A DNA stretch of 64,000 nucleotides from Dicyema japonicum (GCA_011109175.1 RDEW01000061.1:64244-128243); one strand, 5' to 3'. Positions 11,646 to 24,654 are shown, numbered from the stretch's first letter. Notes: generated from the letters alone by a model not told the origin. A program made the numbers and translations.

Positions 11646-13210
11646 GGGTTAGATAATAATAATTATTACCCTAGGATCACAGGGTTAATAGGAAAGTGAG
11701 AAAATTCCTTACAAAGTGACCCGACCGATACAGGGGAGGTCCTATCCGACGTGACAAGACTCCTGGATGGCTCTCCAGAAAGGAAACATGGTTATCTCGT
11801 ATCAAGGACGGTTTTTAAGGTATTTGTTTGTGGCTTTATAGAGAGCCTGTTAGGTAAAGTGGCTGCCCTCACCATCTTCCGTTGTCGTCCTTCCAGAGGA
11901 ACAGACAAAAAGTTTCGACTAAGTAATCTTTAGGCGACTTCCTGTATTGAGGACAGTTTCAAAAGAGAGGAGCGGAAAGTGGCGATCGATCACTATTTAC
12001 TTCGTAGGTCAATACCGGTTGTACATATTGCCGATACACAGCGGAAATGGATCCAGCGTACCTTCCGAGAATTTTGAGATTATCTCCAGGATCCTAATTC
12101 TCATAAGTACCGCAGTAGCCCGATTCTCAACATGTTTTTTGAATGTGTCCTTGGTCAATCGTCATTTCCAGAATGATTGGCGTGATCGTAAAAGAAATTT
12201 TCACATCGTTAATCGTGGTCTTAGGACTCCTTGTATAATGTTGTCTGCAAGATGTGAAGAGGGTAACAAATGATTTTGGAGATTACTTATCCACACCTTC
12301 TGCTCAGGAAGTTAGAGAATCATTTTTTCAGGTTAGGGTGAATATCCGTTTCAAACATCTTTTTTGATGAGGACTTTCTTAAGACTGAATCACCTACATG
12401 CTTTGGTAATGTCCAAAGAAACAAGAACATTCCTTAAATGTAGCTTTGTCGCGTTGAATTCTTCTGAAATAAATTGGGATATGGTCAAGTGAGTCGAAAT
12501 TGTATGGTTTGTTCTGAACCTATGTTGAAAGGCAGGCACTCTGATACAATCGAGGACCATCCTTTCTAGAATTCTTGAAACCGCGCATAGGATTGATATT
12601 GGTCTGTAAGATGATGGTTCCTCTACGGGTTGCCTGCCTTCCGAACTGGTATTATGCGCGACCTCTTCCAAACTTTCGGGAAAAAGTTCGTATTTATCAA
12701 CTTATTGACTATTATAGCAAACATATCCTGCGCCAGTGAGCTCAGATGCCTAAACTACATAGTGAAGATTGAATCCGTCTTCTGGCTCATGATTTCCGTG
12801 TCCTGGGTATTGTCCGGCGAATTTCCGATCCGGAGAATAATACCTAGTCTTTGGAGGTTTCTGGTTTAATCCTCTTCATGTAAACACAATGATTTCGGAG
12901 AAATCCTTTTGCAAGACTGAAGTATAATAGTTAATCAGAATGTGGAGATTAACATGGATTTCTTCTTATTGTTGTACTTGGTTGCAAAGTACTTGTAATT
13001 CTAGTAAATGACATGGGAAGGAATTGCATAAAAGTATCACATAGGTTATCTAAAACAGTTATGGTAGAAGGAAGCTCCAGGCATATCTACAGTCCACTTT
13101 TTAAAGCAGATCCTAGAGAGCCTGACATAGGAGGCAAATCCCGGAGATGTCATATGAGCAGAGGGCTCAATCGGACAAGGTCCTCTCGGAGCTGTTGAAA
13201 ATATTAAATG
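11646..13210 (-). mobile_element. LINE group F (Jockey-like) relic F1
   Basis: Minus-strand frames give a Jockey-type RT: SSYRPISILCAVSRILERM and FNATKLHLRNVLVSLDITKA (12390-12671). The catalytic palm region is missing, and the 3' portion runs to about 11646. The 3' end (SFLESHPGV, then a TGTGATCCTAGGGTAATAA-type terminus) recurs in F2 (51625-54420) and F3 (63446-63999). Frameshifts and stops throughout. Confidence 0.8.
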
Positions 13211-13280
13211 GTTTTGTTGGTTAAATAAATGATAAATAATTTAATTTTCATTAAAATTGTATTTTAATGAAAAATTTATA

Positions 13281-13979
13281 ATGTATCGTCATATGTTTGT
13301 TGTGCTGTTTACGTGTATTTCCTCGTTGAGAATAGAATTTCATGATTCTCAGGCAAAATGCTTTATTCATGATCTCCCTGAGAGAATGATGTCAGCTGGT
13401 TGTTGTTTGTTTTAATTTCGAGGAACTTACTCTGTTATATCTCTCAAACGTAACAATGTAGAATATAGTGATAACGTTGGATTCCATGTAGATGTGAAAG
13501 ATCCGATGGAGGAGACAGTGCTATCCCGTGTATGTATAGTTTAATATGTGATAGGAATATGGGAATAATGGCAAATTCACGTTCAAAACTCATTTATCTG
13601 GCGATTACAGGATATGCCTTAGTTCTAATGTATCTGGAGTATTGGTATTGTTGCAATCATATGATAGATTGTTGACCTAAAATTTACTCACGGTGAAGAT
13701 GCTCAAGCATATTCTGGTGAGAATAAGCTAACTGCGATTGAAGTCCGTGCAAGGCGTGTTTTGGATAATATTTTGGAGATTGGTTTAGAACAAAACGAGC
13801 TAAGAGTATTTTACATTGCTAACTTGCAGATAAGGGAGTCTAGATATGTACATCTGGTTAGTCGTGTTCACACTCTGATCTTTACTCTTGCATTCTTCCT
13901 AAATCTCATACTTGTCCTCACGTTTATCATTCACACAATTCACCTCCGTAGATTTTTCGAGTCAAAGAAGATAATTTGA
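13281..13979 (+). CDS. p24/TMED family cargo receptor
   Basis: Type I membrane protein of the p24 family, which cycles between ER and Golgi in COPI/COPII vesicles (family knowledge). Introns of 24, 25, 23 and probably 24 nt give 200 aa; exonic length is divisible by three. A signal peptide (MYRHMFVVLFTCISS) is followed by a GOLD domain with the usual cysteine pair (KCFIHDLPERM...YRICLSSNVSG), a coiled-coil neck (TAIEVRARRVLDNI), and a C-terminal membrane segment ending HLRRFFESKKII, the p24 pattern YLRRFFxxKK with a diphenylalanine export and dilysine-like retrieval signal. The fourth candidate intron (inside 13803-13826) can also be read through. Subfamily not assigned. Confidence 0.9.
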
Positions 13980-14239
13980 TGGATTCTTTTATTTGATAAT
14001 AATATTTAAAATCATTACTTGTTTAAAATATATTAGGAATATTTAGACTTTGATCGCTTTCATATCACTCTTGACGTTTATGTGATAAATATTGAAGACG
14101 ACTTGGGCTTTAAAAGATCACTCGCTAACAATTAAAGAGCGTAGAAAACTTTGTCTTTATCCGCACGTGTGAGGTTATAAGCATTAGGTTAACGCTAAAA
14201 TGCTTATTAAGTCCTAATCATGGAAATAAAAAGTTCTTT

Positions 14240-14515
14240 CTTCAAAATACAACTGTGCCAATCTGATGGACAGAGACGTCCGAGCAACAGTTAGGACGTT
14301 ATTTTCATCGGAAACTGCCCTCCCGTTCGTCCTTGAAGTCATTCCTTCAGGAGGAAAAGCATCTCCGTCTAACCTTAGAAAATTTTTGATCCCATCGGAC
14401 CTCCCCTTCCTCATACGATTTACTGAATCAGATGCGATGGCTCGAATCAAATTCTTCTTATCGATATTGGATGGTTTATGCCCTAACCATATCAAGAACC
14501 TCTATAAATTTTGAT
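14240..14515 (+). mobile_element. LINE group A fragment upstream of RT
   Basis: Open plus-strand frame with RDVRATVRTLFSSE and, about 60 residues on, ILDGLCPNHIKNL. These match GDIRGALRTLSNSDK and AGLDGLRPSHIKDL in the copy at 19985-22740. Only this short N-terminal part is present. Confidence 0.75.
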
Positions 14516-14748
14516 GCAGGAGCAGATGAGTTTTCTTTATTTTTTTATTATTATTAATCATTCGAGTTTTTGAATGAAATATCAGCGTTTCATCCATTAT
14601 TACTGCACTCAGCGGTCAATCAAGGAGGTTAAGTCTGCTGTTAGAAAATATCTTATATTAAATTCCAAGAAGATATGATGTGCCTTTTTTAAACTTGATT
14701 TTTATTCTAAATAGAAATAAATAATTAATAATTAATTAACACAGCCAT

Positions 14749-16680
14749 CCATCCAAAGAGGACCCAGCCGACATTATCGACGTTGCGTTGCCTCTCACGA
14801 TTGCAACAGAGATCAACTGGAGAAGTTACCTGGTATCACGTGCGTCGTGGTTTTTTAGTGTAGTTAGGTGTCCAAGTTTCTTTAGGAAGCGAAGCGATTT
14901 TCCACTTATTCCTCCAGTTGTCTCGACCACAATCGGATTGAACGCGAATCAGTAGCGTAGCGTAGCGCTTCGTATTTCTTTTCCTTTGCCCTCATCGTTT
15001 TTTCACGACATACAGTATGTCTACCGCGCTTCCGACAATGTTGGACAGGCAAAGTGGGTCGACACAAGTAGCGTCCCAGACCAAAGGTTACCCCTCTTCG
15101 AATGGGAAAATTGTGATCCGTCGGGACGTTTCCGTCTCCTCTGTCCAGGCCAACAGGTTCAAGTATGGCGGGGTATCCCGCAGACTCAAGGGCTCGCTTG
15201 ACAATTCTGTTGATAGCCTTGTGTCTTGGGAATCGTCATGCACTTCTTTAACACAAGAGTGCATGGTGTCCATAACAATCGACGATGGCGCCACACAGGC
15301 ATTTGTGAGTCCGGCAAATCTCCAGTCCAAATCTGGTGAGATGCCGATGCGGAGAGTATCGTCTTCAAGGTGGGGAGTGCATTGATCCAAGCGCCACTCC
15401 ATTCGCATTTTCCAGTGACTAGACAGGCACGTCTGTGTTGGTTTGATTGGTTCAGAAGCCTCTCATATTTATCCTGCAGATGGGTCTGTAACGGTCTTTC
15501 TGATCAGGCATCATCCCTTTCGAATGCTCCATATCTGTGATTTCAGATTATTCTGTTTGGCGTTGGAGAATCATCCTGATCAGCAGATGACGGGGCAAGC
15601 CAGATCTTTCGGTGAAGGAATTCCCAGTCCGCCCAGGCTAACGGGTTGGGTCGCTTGGTCCCACCCTTGGTCGTCAAATTTCACATTTGTAATACGTTCA
15701 ATAGTGGTCCGGAAGAGGGAATCGATAGCATCGAGCTGTTGCATTTTCAGATAACAGGGTGCCCCACGAAAAACGTAGTTCAGTTTCTGTGCTGATGAAG
15801 CGTTTCTCAGCAGGAATAGGGAGGTATGTGCGTCCAGCATCTCCAAACGTCTGAATGTTGTTTTTGGTTGATGTTCTATTGTTCTTAGAGTGTTACTGAT
15901 TCCAGCATCAGTAAGAGGGCATCCAAGTATTTCCAGTTGTTCTGATTTGGTTTCTGTGGCATTCGAATGATCTCTCTGAACATATCAAGGATCAAATCCC
16001 ATTCAGGCTGCGAAAATTAAAATTGATAACTTCACACTTCGTGGTGTTTAAAGTTAGGCATAGGGATTCCATTTGGACTATCAGACTTTTCAAACAATAT
16101 AGTACATCTTTCGGATGGCCACCCATGGTGCAATCATCCAGATACCATACTCTCAGAGGAGTGGAACAATATCCTGTGATACGGGCAACTCCCAGGCTGA
16201 ACAAAGCAGGCCCGGTTGGTCTCCTTGTTGTACTCCAGAAGACGATGGGATGTAGTATTGGCCGTGTACCAGACTATGAATATAGCTGTACACTGATGGG
16301 TAGTAATGTCAATTTTGACGATTACGTGAGGAATGCTCTCGTTCTTTTCGGTGAATGTTTGGACAGCATAAACTGCCGCTTCACAACCCCCGGGTGTGCT
16401 GACTCTTATTTGGGTCGGTTGTAGCTGTGTTATCAGCGCAGGCAGGATTGCTCTGCATACAAGCTTTGAGGCCAACCGACGAAAAACCAAGCTGACAGCA
16501 ATAGAGCGTATTCCCCTCCCCTCTTGTCGAATGCGATTAACTTGGCGGAAAACATTACGTGTCGAATTGTTTCTGGTAGTGTCCCTGACAGCATCTTGTT
16601 TATTAGTTTGGTTACTTCCATTCCTTAAAAATATTTGAACTCTAAAAAATTTTTCAGCCGAAATGAATGATCCTACCATT
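14749..16680 (-). mobile_element. LINE group A copy A4, decayed
   Basis: Minus strand. From 16680 down: an RT N-terminal part (SLVFRRLASKLVCRA, TPGGCEAAVYAVQTF), RT palm with LRVWYLDDCTMGG (near 16130), LNTTKCEVINFN, QPVSLGGLGIPSPKDLA (near 15620), a thumb/zinc-finger region (15088-15408), LVWDATCVDPL (about 15070), and the 3' motif SVAIVRGNATSIMSAG with the end at 14749. Stops and frameshifts are frequent. The last 200 bp are over 90% identical by eye to 30349-30570. Confidence 0.85.
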
Positions 16681-17504
16681 TTTGAGACTATAGTCTGGAG
16701 AACTGGGATCCAGTTAGCTCATTTTACCCATACAGCGAGAATACAGGGAGTGCGTGGGATCTAAAAAAGATCGTCGTGCTAAAATGAGTTGATAACTGAG
16801 AGCGGTCGAGATCGTTTAATGACCGCATTTCCTCTTAATTTAATGGTGATTTCCTAATTTTCTAATAATAACAACGTGATGGACGATATTACTTTTTTAC
16901 TTCTTCGGAAGACAATAAACGATTAGAAATAAAAACGTTAATTAATATATTAGGAATTATTCTTGGGATGGAATTGTCTCCAGATTCTTCAAAGGCCACC
17001 TGGATGCCCTCAAGGTGGAGGAGAGGGTCACGCTTATATACAGACGCTAGTGTTACGGAAGACTTTTGAGAGTATGCAAGCTTAGGAGAGGCTTGGAGGA
17101 TCGATACCTGTTGATGAGGAAGACGGCAGGGAATGTCAACCTAGGGTAGTCTCTGAATGTGGGGTATGTAGCGACGTGAACACGCCTATAAAGGCAATAG
17201 GGGTTGACCCCAAGAAGAGAAGATTGAGTTAGACGGACATGTAAAAGAATTACTTTTACTTATTTTTTGATTAATAAAATGCTTAGGAATTATTCTTCTA
17301 TACTTCGATCGACGTCATAACAATTTGTATTCTCTCAATTTATAATTATGGGTGGGTCTGTAACGAGTACCTGGAAGAAATCAGGCTTCACATCTTCGAG
17401 TCGTAGTTTTCATGAGTAGAGAATCGATCTATACATTTCAACTACCCACTAATTGGAGAGTTGACAGGTATAGTGAGTTGACTTGGTTAATCATTGAATT
17501 TGAA
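16681..17504. other. unassigned, includes a GC-richer block
   Basis: Mostly AT-rich. Bases 16965-17240 are richer in G and encode, in plus frames with stops, a stretch such as LKVEERVTLIYRR, LRVCKLRRGLEDRYLLMRK and SLNVGYVAT. This could be another retroelement 3' end or a decayed gene; I cannot name it. Confidence 0.35.
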
Positions 17505-17815
17505 AACTAGAATCTCCACATGATAAAGGTATAATCCTGCCGATTAATTTTGGGATGGATTTGAACGAATGTACGTAAAACATTTAGTTTCTGAAGGCCC
17601 TTCGTGTGGACTTTCTTGGCATGGGTCGTTAAGTACGTCAGTCTGTCAAATTTTACCCCGTTAATTGTAAGAAAGTTAGTTGTGGATACTCTCGCGAGAC
17701 CAATGAAAATCTTGGGTTCTTTACACCGCCGGTCCGAAGTGAATAGCATGCACGTTGGTTTTGTCGCCAATACTGAAAGGCGGTTAACAATACACTAAAG
17801 TTAGCTGCCAACTAG
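17505..17815 (-). mobile_element. Jockey-like LINE fragment H1
   Basis: Minus-strand frame with TCMLFTSDRRCKEPK, LTINGVKFDRLTYLTTHA and GLQKLNVLRTF. This matches the region after the YADD box in Jockey/CR1 reverse transcriptases (K-x-LFT..., GVxFDxxLxFxxH). Only this segment survives. Confidence 0.7.
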
Positions 17816-17892
17816 CAATACACTAAATTTAATTATTGTTATAGTTTGATAAATTATAAACAAATTATTTAAAAATCTGGTTTGATATCTCG

Positions 17893-18771
17893 ATGTGCGA
17901 ATGGAATTTTGTAGCTGGAATGGCTGGGGGAATAATATCTACTGGTCTTTTCCATCCACTAGATTTTGCTAAACTACGCATGCAAAGTACTGATAGTTAA
18001 TTATAAACAAGTCAATGAGCAAGGACGGATATTTTCTTCGCACAAAATAATTCTCAGATCACTTTTGATGAAATCAATCAAAGAATGTGGATTGTCTTCA
18101 GTTTATTTGGGAGTAGGCTCTAATATTTTTGCATCAGGATTTTCATGGGGGTGTTATATGTTCTCGTACAATAAACTTAAGGAATTGACTGGTAATAATG
18201 GACTGACCAGCCATGTATTATGTGCTTCAGCCGCAGGTGATACAAATTTATTATCATAGGAATACTTGTAGCATCTATATCCAATCCCTTGTGGTTGGTG
18301 AGGACCAGAATTATGTTAGGAATGGGGAACAGTGGAATATTTCGTTCGTTGAAGGGAATTTACATTAACGAGGGAGTGATTGGACTATATAGAGGATTTC
18401 TTCCTGGACTGTTGGGAGTTTCCAATGGAGTAATACAAATGGTGACATATGATATGTTGAAAAATTACTTTGGAAAAACTAAACTTGTCAACCATTCTTA
18501 TTATTATTAGAGCCCCGTTGAATGTTTGGGAATTGCTGCTTTTTCAAAAATTATATCCATAATGGTTACTTATCCACTACAAACTATTCGAACCAGACTC
18601 ATGAACAATGCGACAAACTATCGTAATATGAGCCACGTTATCACTAATCTTATTCAAAATGAGGGCATTCTATCATTTTACAAAGGGATCACTCCTTGTA
18701 TTTGTAGAGTGGCTCCATCAACTGCACTTACATTTCTTGTGTATGAAAGTATTATTAATTTAACTAAGTAA
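17893..18771 (+). CDS. SLC25A32-like mitochondrial carrier (folate/FAD type)
   Basis: Six-helix inner-membrane carrier. Introns at 17987-18011 (25 nt), 18237-18259 (23 nt) and 18487-18510 (24 nt) give 268 aa in four exons. The three carrier signatures are visible: FHPLDFAKLRMQ, SNPLWLVRTRIML and TYPLQTIRTRLMN. Trp in the second repeat and Gln in the third are features of the SLC25A32 (folate/FAD) and related pyridine/flavin nucleotide carriers, so FAD or folate transport is the best guess; substrate not proven. About 45 aa shorter than human SLC25A32, mainly in matrix loops. Confidence 0.88.
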
Positions 18772-18831
18772 ATATTTTTAATGATTTTTGAGGCATTATT
18801 ATTTGTAGTCAATTATGGTTGCATTGGTTAC

Positions 18832-19090
18832 TAGGGCAATTTTTATAGCAGTTAAAATTCAAAATATGGTACTAAAAATAGCATTATAGCATTTATATAC
18901 CACAAATATAGCGTTTGAAAAAATATAGCACTTAAAAATTATCAATTTTTGAAAAAAGAAAACAAGTAAATATTTTTTAGTTAAGATTCCAGGTTCTTAA
19001 GACGTTCCTTCTGATCATCGCCATTTTGAGTATTCTCGGAACTAGCATCTCTTAAAAAACATTTGTCTGATACTGGAGATAAATGCATCC
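18832..19090. mobile_element. hAT-like repeat end with subterminal motifs
   Basis: Starts with TAGGGCAATTTTTATAGC and holds repeated TATAGC(A/G) hexamers at about 10-30 nt spacing, a layout like hAT subterminal transposase-binding repeats. The same 250-bp sequence recurs at 55331-56260, where it is split by two LINE insertions. No transposase was recognised and the opposite end was not found, so the hAT label is tentative. Confidence 0.45.
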
Positions 19091-19984
19091 GTCTTCTTTC
19101 CCAATATTAAAACAAAAAATGTCAAATATTTTTTATATCTCATAATCATATAGTTTTCACATTATCGTCTTTGAAATTTCTGTTTTTTCTCATTAAAACT
19201 TAGAACTTTTTTATTTCCCTCTCAACACAACATGGTATCCGTTTAAATCGCAATAGTTAATTGATGTTATATTTTGAATTTCCTGTTCAATTATGTAATT
19301 TCATTATTTTTTTGGCTCTGCGTAAAATATTTATTTACTTCCGATAGATCCTCCACAAAATAAATATTAATCCTTTTATATGCTTTATTTATGTAAATTT
19401 TTTCTGCTTTTAATCTTTGAGCAACCGATCCAATCCAAAATTATCTAATTGTAAAAATTGCATTATGGAAATATAAACAAAATCATTTTATGTAATACGA
19501 AAAATAAATATTCCTGAATATTTTAAGATTTAAAGTTTCGATTTTTAGTAAGAATTTTCGCCAAAAAAAGATATCGCCATTTCATCTGAGGCTGAAAGGC
19601 TTCCGCAACAATTTTGAAGGTATGAATAAATTTCTGGGGAAATATTTTATTTGGGAAATCAAGAATACTTAGATCCCAGATTTCTGAAGCTTTTTTGATA
19701 TATAATTTTTTATATTGCACCGATCTTATGAAAATTCTATGCTGTTCAGATCTACATAAGATTTTTCAATTGAATAATCGAGTAGTTAAGTATTTGAAAT
19801 TATTTATAAAGTTTCAACCGTTGACTAAAATTGCAATTTAAAATGAAAAAAAATATAACTAATTATTATTTACTACTTTATTATTTATCTAACTTTTGTT
19901 GAATTATATTTAATTGCAATTTATTTCATTTGGTTGCCTTATTTATTACCTTTAATTTTTTTTAAACAATAACAATTTATTGAA
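19091..19984. other. very AT-rich, nothing supported
   Basis: No gene recognised. A minus-strand 65-aa frame at 19523-19720 (with FQPQMKWRYLFLAKIL) might be residual coding sequence, possibly of the adjoining repeat. Confidence 0.35.
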
Positions 19985-22740
19985 GAATAAAACCAAATAG
20001 TTAAAGGCTACTGGCTGCTCTCAGGATTGAGAGCGCATTTCCCTTTACGATCTGTAAGGAGATGCTAACGACCTGCATCCTATGACTCCCGAAGTTTCGA
20101 CTGCGACTGGTTCAAATGTGTACTGCTCGCCGAGGCATGTGTACTTCTTTGCTTTAAGTATTTCTGCTTTCTCTGCAGCTGAGCCTGGATTTGTCGCACT
20201 CATTGTAATATTGGAAGGGGAGAAGCTATCTACGCAGGTGGCATCCCAGGCCAGGTACTTCCCAGCATCCCACGGGAACAGAGTCGGGCCTTCTGTTTGC
20301 CGTGGCAAGTCCTAGGGGCTCCATCTGGACAGGGAATCCGGCAGCTTCTAGTCCCCATGCAATAACCTTGTTGATTGCACTATGTCTCAGGCTCCTTCCA
20401 GCGCTCCTTCGGCAGGAAAGTGCGTGGAGTCCTTTCGCGTCGACTATTCCTCCACATCTAAAGCGATGGATTGCGCAAACATCGATTCCGAGGCGGACGC
20501 AAACCCCAATCCTCGTGGAGTCATCGTCCAGAAAAGTTCCGAGTGAAGTGCACTGGAATGCTTTGAGCCATGCACCACTTACGTTTGTTAATGCGGTAGC
20601 CAGACAAGCCAGACGATGCTGGTCGAGTTGTGGTTTTAGCTCATCGATGGTCCTCGAACATACAAGTTCGTTCCAGTCTCGTTGTTTGTTGAAGTTGAAG
20701 TTCTTCGGGAGTCCCAAATTAAGCCCAATCCAAACATCGTGAGCCATGCATGCCATTGGTTCAGTGTCCGATCCGTAAATGTAGCGTAAGATCTGGTGAA
20801 CTAGACCACGGGAAGCATATGTCGAAGACAGAAAGGCTGGGAGGGCGAGTTCAAGTGGCGAGCGTATCCCAATTCCTCCATAACGAAGTGGTAACTTGCA
20901 TTGGGTCCACCATGCTTTATCCAGAGAGATGTTAAGTGTTTCTTCAACAGAGGTCTTCAGCTTCTCATCGATAACTCTCAAGAAATCCATGTCTGTGAAA
21001 CATGGGGATGTCCGTAGAAAAAAAAGGAGTCGTGGTGTAAGGTGAAAATTCTTGAGGATGAAGAGAGAAATGTAGAAGTCCAAAGCCTTTAGATAATGCG
21101 TGAGCAGCTGTACAGATTTACTCTTCTCCTCCAGGACAGTTGACATGTCATACAGAGGAGATCCGAAGAAAATCGCCTTTTCTAGTCGGGTGACTTTGAT
21201 GTCCTGGAGGAAAGTAGAAATGGTCGTTATTGCGCGTTCAAAGGTGTCCTCTCCACAGGTCACGTTAATAACTTCGCACTTCGATGGATTCGGCTCCAGT
21301 CCGAGTGCCGCGAGGGCAGGGATGACGCGTTTAACCTCTTCCACAACAATTTCCCAACTCCCCCAATGGTCGCGTCATCAAGGTACCATAAGTTTAAGGG
21401 AGTTTTGATCGCTGATGATACACAGTCGATACCCAAAGCAAAGAGTAGAGGGACTAAGTGAGTCTTTGTTGGACTCCAGTCTTGGACTTGATGGCGTGTT
21501 GTCCGAAGATCAGCGTACACGAGGAACCATATGAGAGTCTGACCATCCTGCTGATCTCAGGAATCCTAGAGACACTATCTTCTATGATTCTATCCCTTCG
21601 GATGCTATTGAATGCATTACGTATGTCCAGTTTGACTATAATTGAATCCTGCGCGTCAGGAGGGCTGGCAACAAAATTCCGGATTGAATGTATTACTGCT
21701 TCACATCCATTAGGTACTCCAACTCCGAGTTGGACAGGACTAAGTTCGGCACTCAAAGTCTTGCTGGCTGCTCTGGCAGCGATCTTCGACGATAGGCGCC
21801 TAAGGACGTTACCAATGGCGATGGGTCTTATCCCGCCGCAAGGCTTCTTGAAGGCTACCAACCTCGAAGCGAAGAGGAGTTCTCGAGCATGCTCCGAGAT
21901 ATCTGCCCGAAGAATTTGGTTAGTAAGAGCATTCAATGAGACGATGAGGGAGTCCCCTTTGTCGACGGTTGTTACAGAGGTGAGGTCTTTTATGTGGCTT
22001 GGGCGTAGGCCGTCCAGACCGGCGCCGCTGCTTCCAGGGAATGCACGAATATCCCATTTAATATCACCAGGGGTGGCATTTAGTTGTGGGACATCCTTTT
22101 GAATTTTCGTGTCACGTAGATCAGCTGGTGCGGGCGGATGTTTCTGGACTAACTGGTCTAAGGTTTCTTTGCTTGGTGAAAAAACCTTGTCGCTGTTGGA
22201 GAGTGTACGTAGGGCTCCCCGAATGTCCCCGACCATGATCTTCTTGTTTATTTCTCTGCGAAGATCCCTTTTCTTGGTTCTGGATAAAGAGGGTGAGTCA
22301 ACAGCAGTCGAAATGCTTTCCAGTGTATCCGCCAGGTTGATACTTTCGTATATAGAAACGTTCCTTTTGATGATTGACTTGACATTCCGTTCCTTCAGTT
22401 CGGTCGGATGTGATCCGAGGACAAGAGGTGCAAAGCAGAGAAGGCGCATCCAAGCTTCTTGGGTGTTGTCACTGACTGCTTTGGTGATTAGTTTTGAGAG
22501 ACACGTGGCAGCTGCTAGGCGCGATTAGTTTGAGAGCGCTTGGGTGTTGTCCCTCTCTGATACAAGCCGGTTCAGGCGGCGTAAACATTCGTCCGTGTTA
22601 GATAGGTCCAGGACTGAACCAGAAAGCGGTTCCTTTCGCCTTGTGGGGTTCCCAAGGCATGTGGGGCATGACCAATTTGGGAGACACTGAGCAGGGGCAT
22701 GACCAACTTACCTTTAATATTTATTTAAAACCCAGAAGAC
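19985..22740 (-). mobile_element. LINE group A copy A5, most complete RT
   Basis: Minus strand, five frames nearly joined. It begins inside a PHD-like end (NWSCPTC near 22670), then a linker, AGLDGLRPSHIKDL, RLVAFKKPCGGIRPIAIGNVLRRL, GVGVPNGCEAVIHSIRNF, IIVKLDIRNAFNSIRRD, VQQ-frameshift, LWYLDDATIGG (RT catalytic box), LPLRYGGIGIRSPLELALP, a CCHC zinc finger (VCAIHRFRCG...DAKGLHALSC), and the restriction-like endonuclease core (RPDS...YLAWDATCVDSFS). The C-terminus ends near 20045. Two frameshifts in the RT (about 21450 and 21340) and one in the endonuclease disable it. RT without an APE domain plus a C-terminal nuclease fits the RLE-type LINE class. Confidence 0.92.
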
Positions 22741-23109
22741 CACCGAGAGAGAAAGTGTTAAACCCAACTAATTAGGTGATCCCAATTTCTAGCAATTTCC
22801 GAATTTTCTTTGAACAGTCTAGCAGAAATCCCACAATTTTCTAGAAGTACCCCAACAAATGTTTGCAAATAAACTTGATCGAGGTGTCTTTTTTTCAGGG
22901 ATGATCTGGATACATTTGCATTAACGATCTTGTTTCCAAATGATTGTACGTGAAAAATTAAAAAAAAATATCCGTTTCGTATTTAATTCTTCATACCTAA
23001 GATCGCATGGTAAATATTAGAAGTGATGAACATTAAATAGCGTTAGTGATAAAAAGTTATCATTAAAAATTTGCTTTTAGGACAAGGGGTCAATCATAGC
23101 CTGCAGGCA
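22741..23109. other. AT-rich spacer
   Basis: No gene or repeat recognised between two LINE relics. Confidence 0.5.
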
Positions 23110-24645
23110 CTGAGATCTCAATGGGAGTTACACCTCATGATATCGAGCTTAATGTTCTGGAAGACCCGTCATGTCATTCTAGACTCTCCCTTCTGATGCC
23201 TAGGAGCTGCCTAATCAAATGTGAAAATTATTTTATTGGATTTAAGAAAGAGATTGCGGACATAAATATGAAAAATCTTCCAGGGATGATATGGAATGCT
23301 ACTGTTGATGGAATAAAGAAAGCAAGTTTCGATATGTTTGGAGAAAAATGCTGGTGGGATTTAAAAGAGTCATCGATCACTAAATTGAATGATTATCAAT
23401 TGAACAAAAAAATTGTTGCTAAGAATGCAATCGTGTACAAATAATGATACTTATAACGAGTTAAGAAAGAAATCGTATTATCGAGGAAATTAAAAGGAGG
23501 AATGAGAAAATTTATGTCAAGAAAATTGACAAACGTTCCTTTGAAATTGAGAGATAGGGATATGGAACCGATATGTTTCGTGCTTCTCTGCTTTTTTAGG
23601 AAATAGTTCAACTTATGAATATATTTATTCATGACAGTTAAGGAAGAGATGTAATTGATAGTAAAGAAAAAACTTTTCAAGATTTTAGAGTGAAAATCAT
23701 ACCTCATATATGGAGCCATTCAGGAAATCACCAAGAAAACTGAGCCTACCTATTTCTACAGAGGAAACTAACTTGACAATCAATAAGTTAAACAACAGGG
23801 CATCTGGACCAGACAAAATATATAAAGAAATGATCAGGTATGCACTAAGAAAATTGACAACTCTTATTACAAAGATTTTCAATATGGTATTTGAGACATT
23901 CTTTGAAACTTGATGACAAAATTTTAATTCCTTAAGCAAGGAAAGAGTAAGGGCCCGAGAAAAATCTGAGACCAAATAATAGTGAGTACATTGAGGAAGA
24001 TATTATCTTTGATAACCCTTAGTCGAATATCTTCTGACGTTTATGAATTTTTGTCGTCGGGACAGAGCGGGTTCAAAAGAGGACGCTCTACCGCAAATGC
24101 TGTTTGGTTTCACAAATGAATATGTGATAAATCAATTATACAATAATGATTTCAAAAATTCTGGGAGTGGAAGTGTCCAGTCAACAAAAAAATATTTTGA
24201 CTTTATTGAGAGTTTCCCTGATAAGGATAACACAAAACTTATTCGTTTCCTATTGTCTAATACTGAATTAATTATATGGGTTGAGAACTTGACGTCAACA
24301 ATTGAAATACTTTAGGAGCTAACGATGGAAAATGTTTTAGCACGTGCTTAGAATGGACATAAACGAGCATGAAAATAGAATAATTTACAATTACTTCAAC
24401 AAATAGAACAGACCACAGTTTAAAAGAAGGCCTAGAATCACTCTCCCTGTAGCTCTAAATAAGGATCTTAATGGGATTGAAGAAAACTTTTATGTGCAGA
24501 TGACCTAGAAGACCTACGAGAAGATGCAGAACAGGGACCAATGAAGACGCCTAGTGAAGAAAATTTTGAAACACGTTGCACAAACGTGACCTTAGTTAAC
24601 ATAATGTTCTTTGGTTCTTGTGAACGTGGTTTTTAATAATAATAA
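23110..24645 (+). mobile_element. LINE group B relic B4
   Basis: Plus-strand pieces of the group B protein: a pre-RT segment (23121-23444), LNNRASGPDKIYKEMIRYAL (23790-23850), SGFKRGRSTANAVW-like residues (24060-24110), then IRFLLSNTELIIWVENL (24240-24295), and after a deletion of the palm the C-terminus RRPRITLPVALNKDL (24425-24470). The 3' end is a TTTTTAATAATAATAATG tail preceded by a stem-loop. A second copy of this 3' subtype lies at 41888-42065 on the other strand. Confidence 0.75.
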
Positions 24646-24654
24646 TGTGTTGTA

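Noticed and set aside
21458-22528. Two long plus-strand frames (214 and 139 aa)
   Set aside because: They are exact antisense shadows of the group A RT on the minus strand and lack any family motif.
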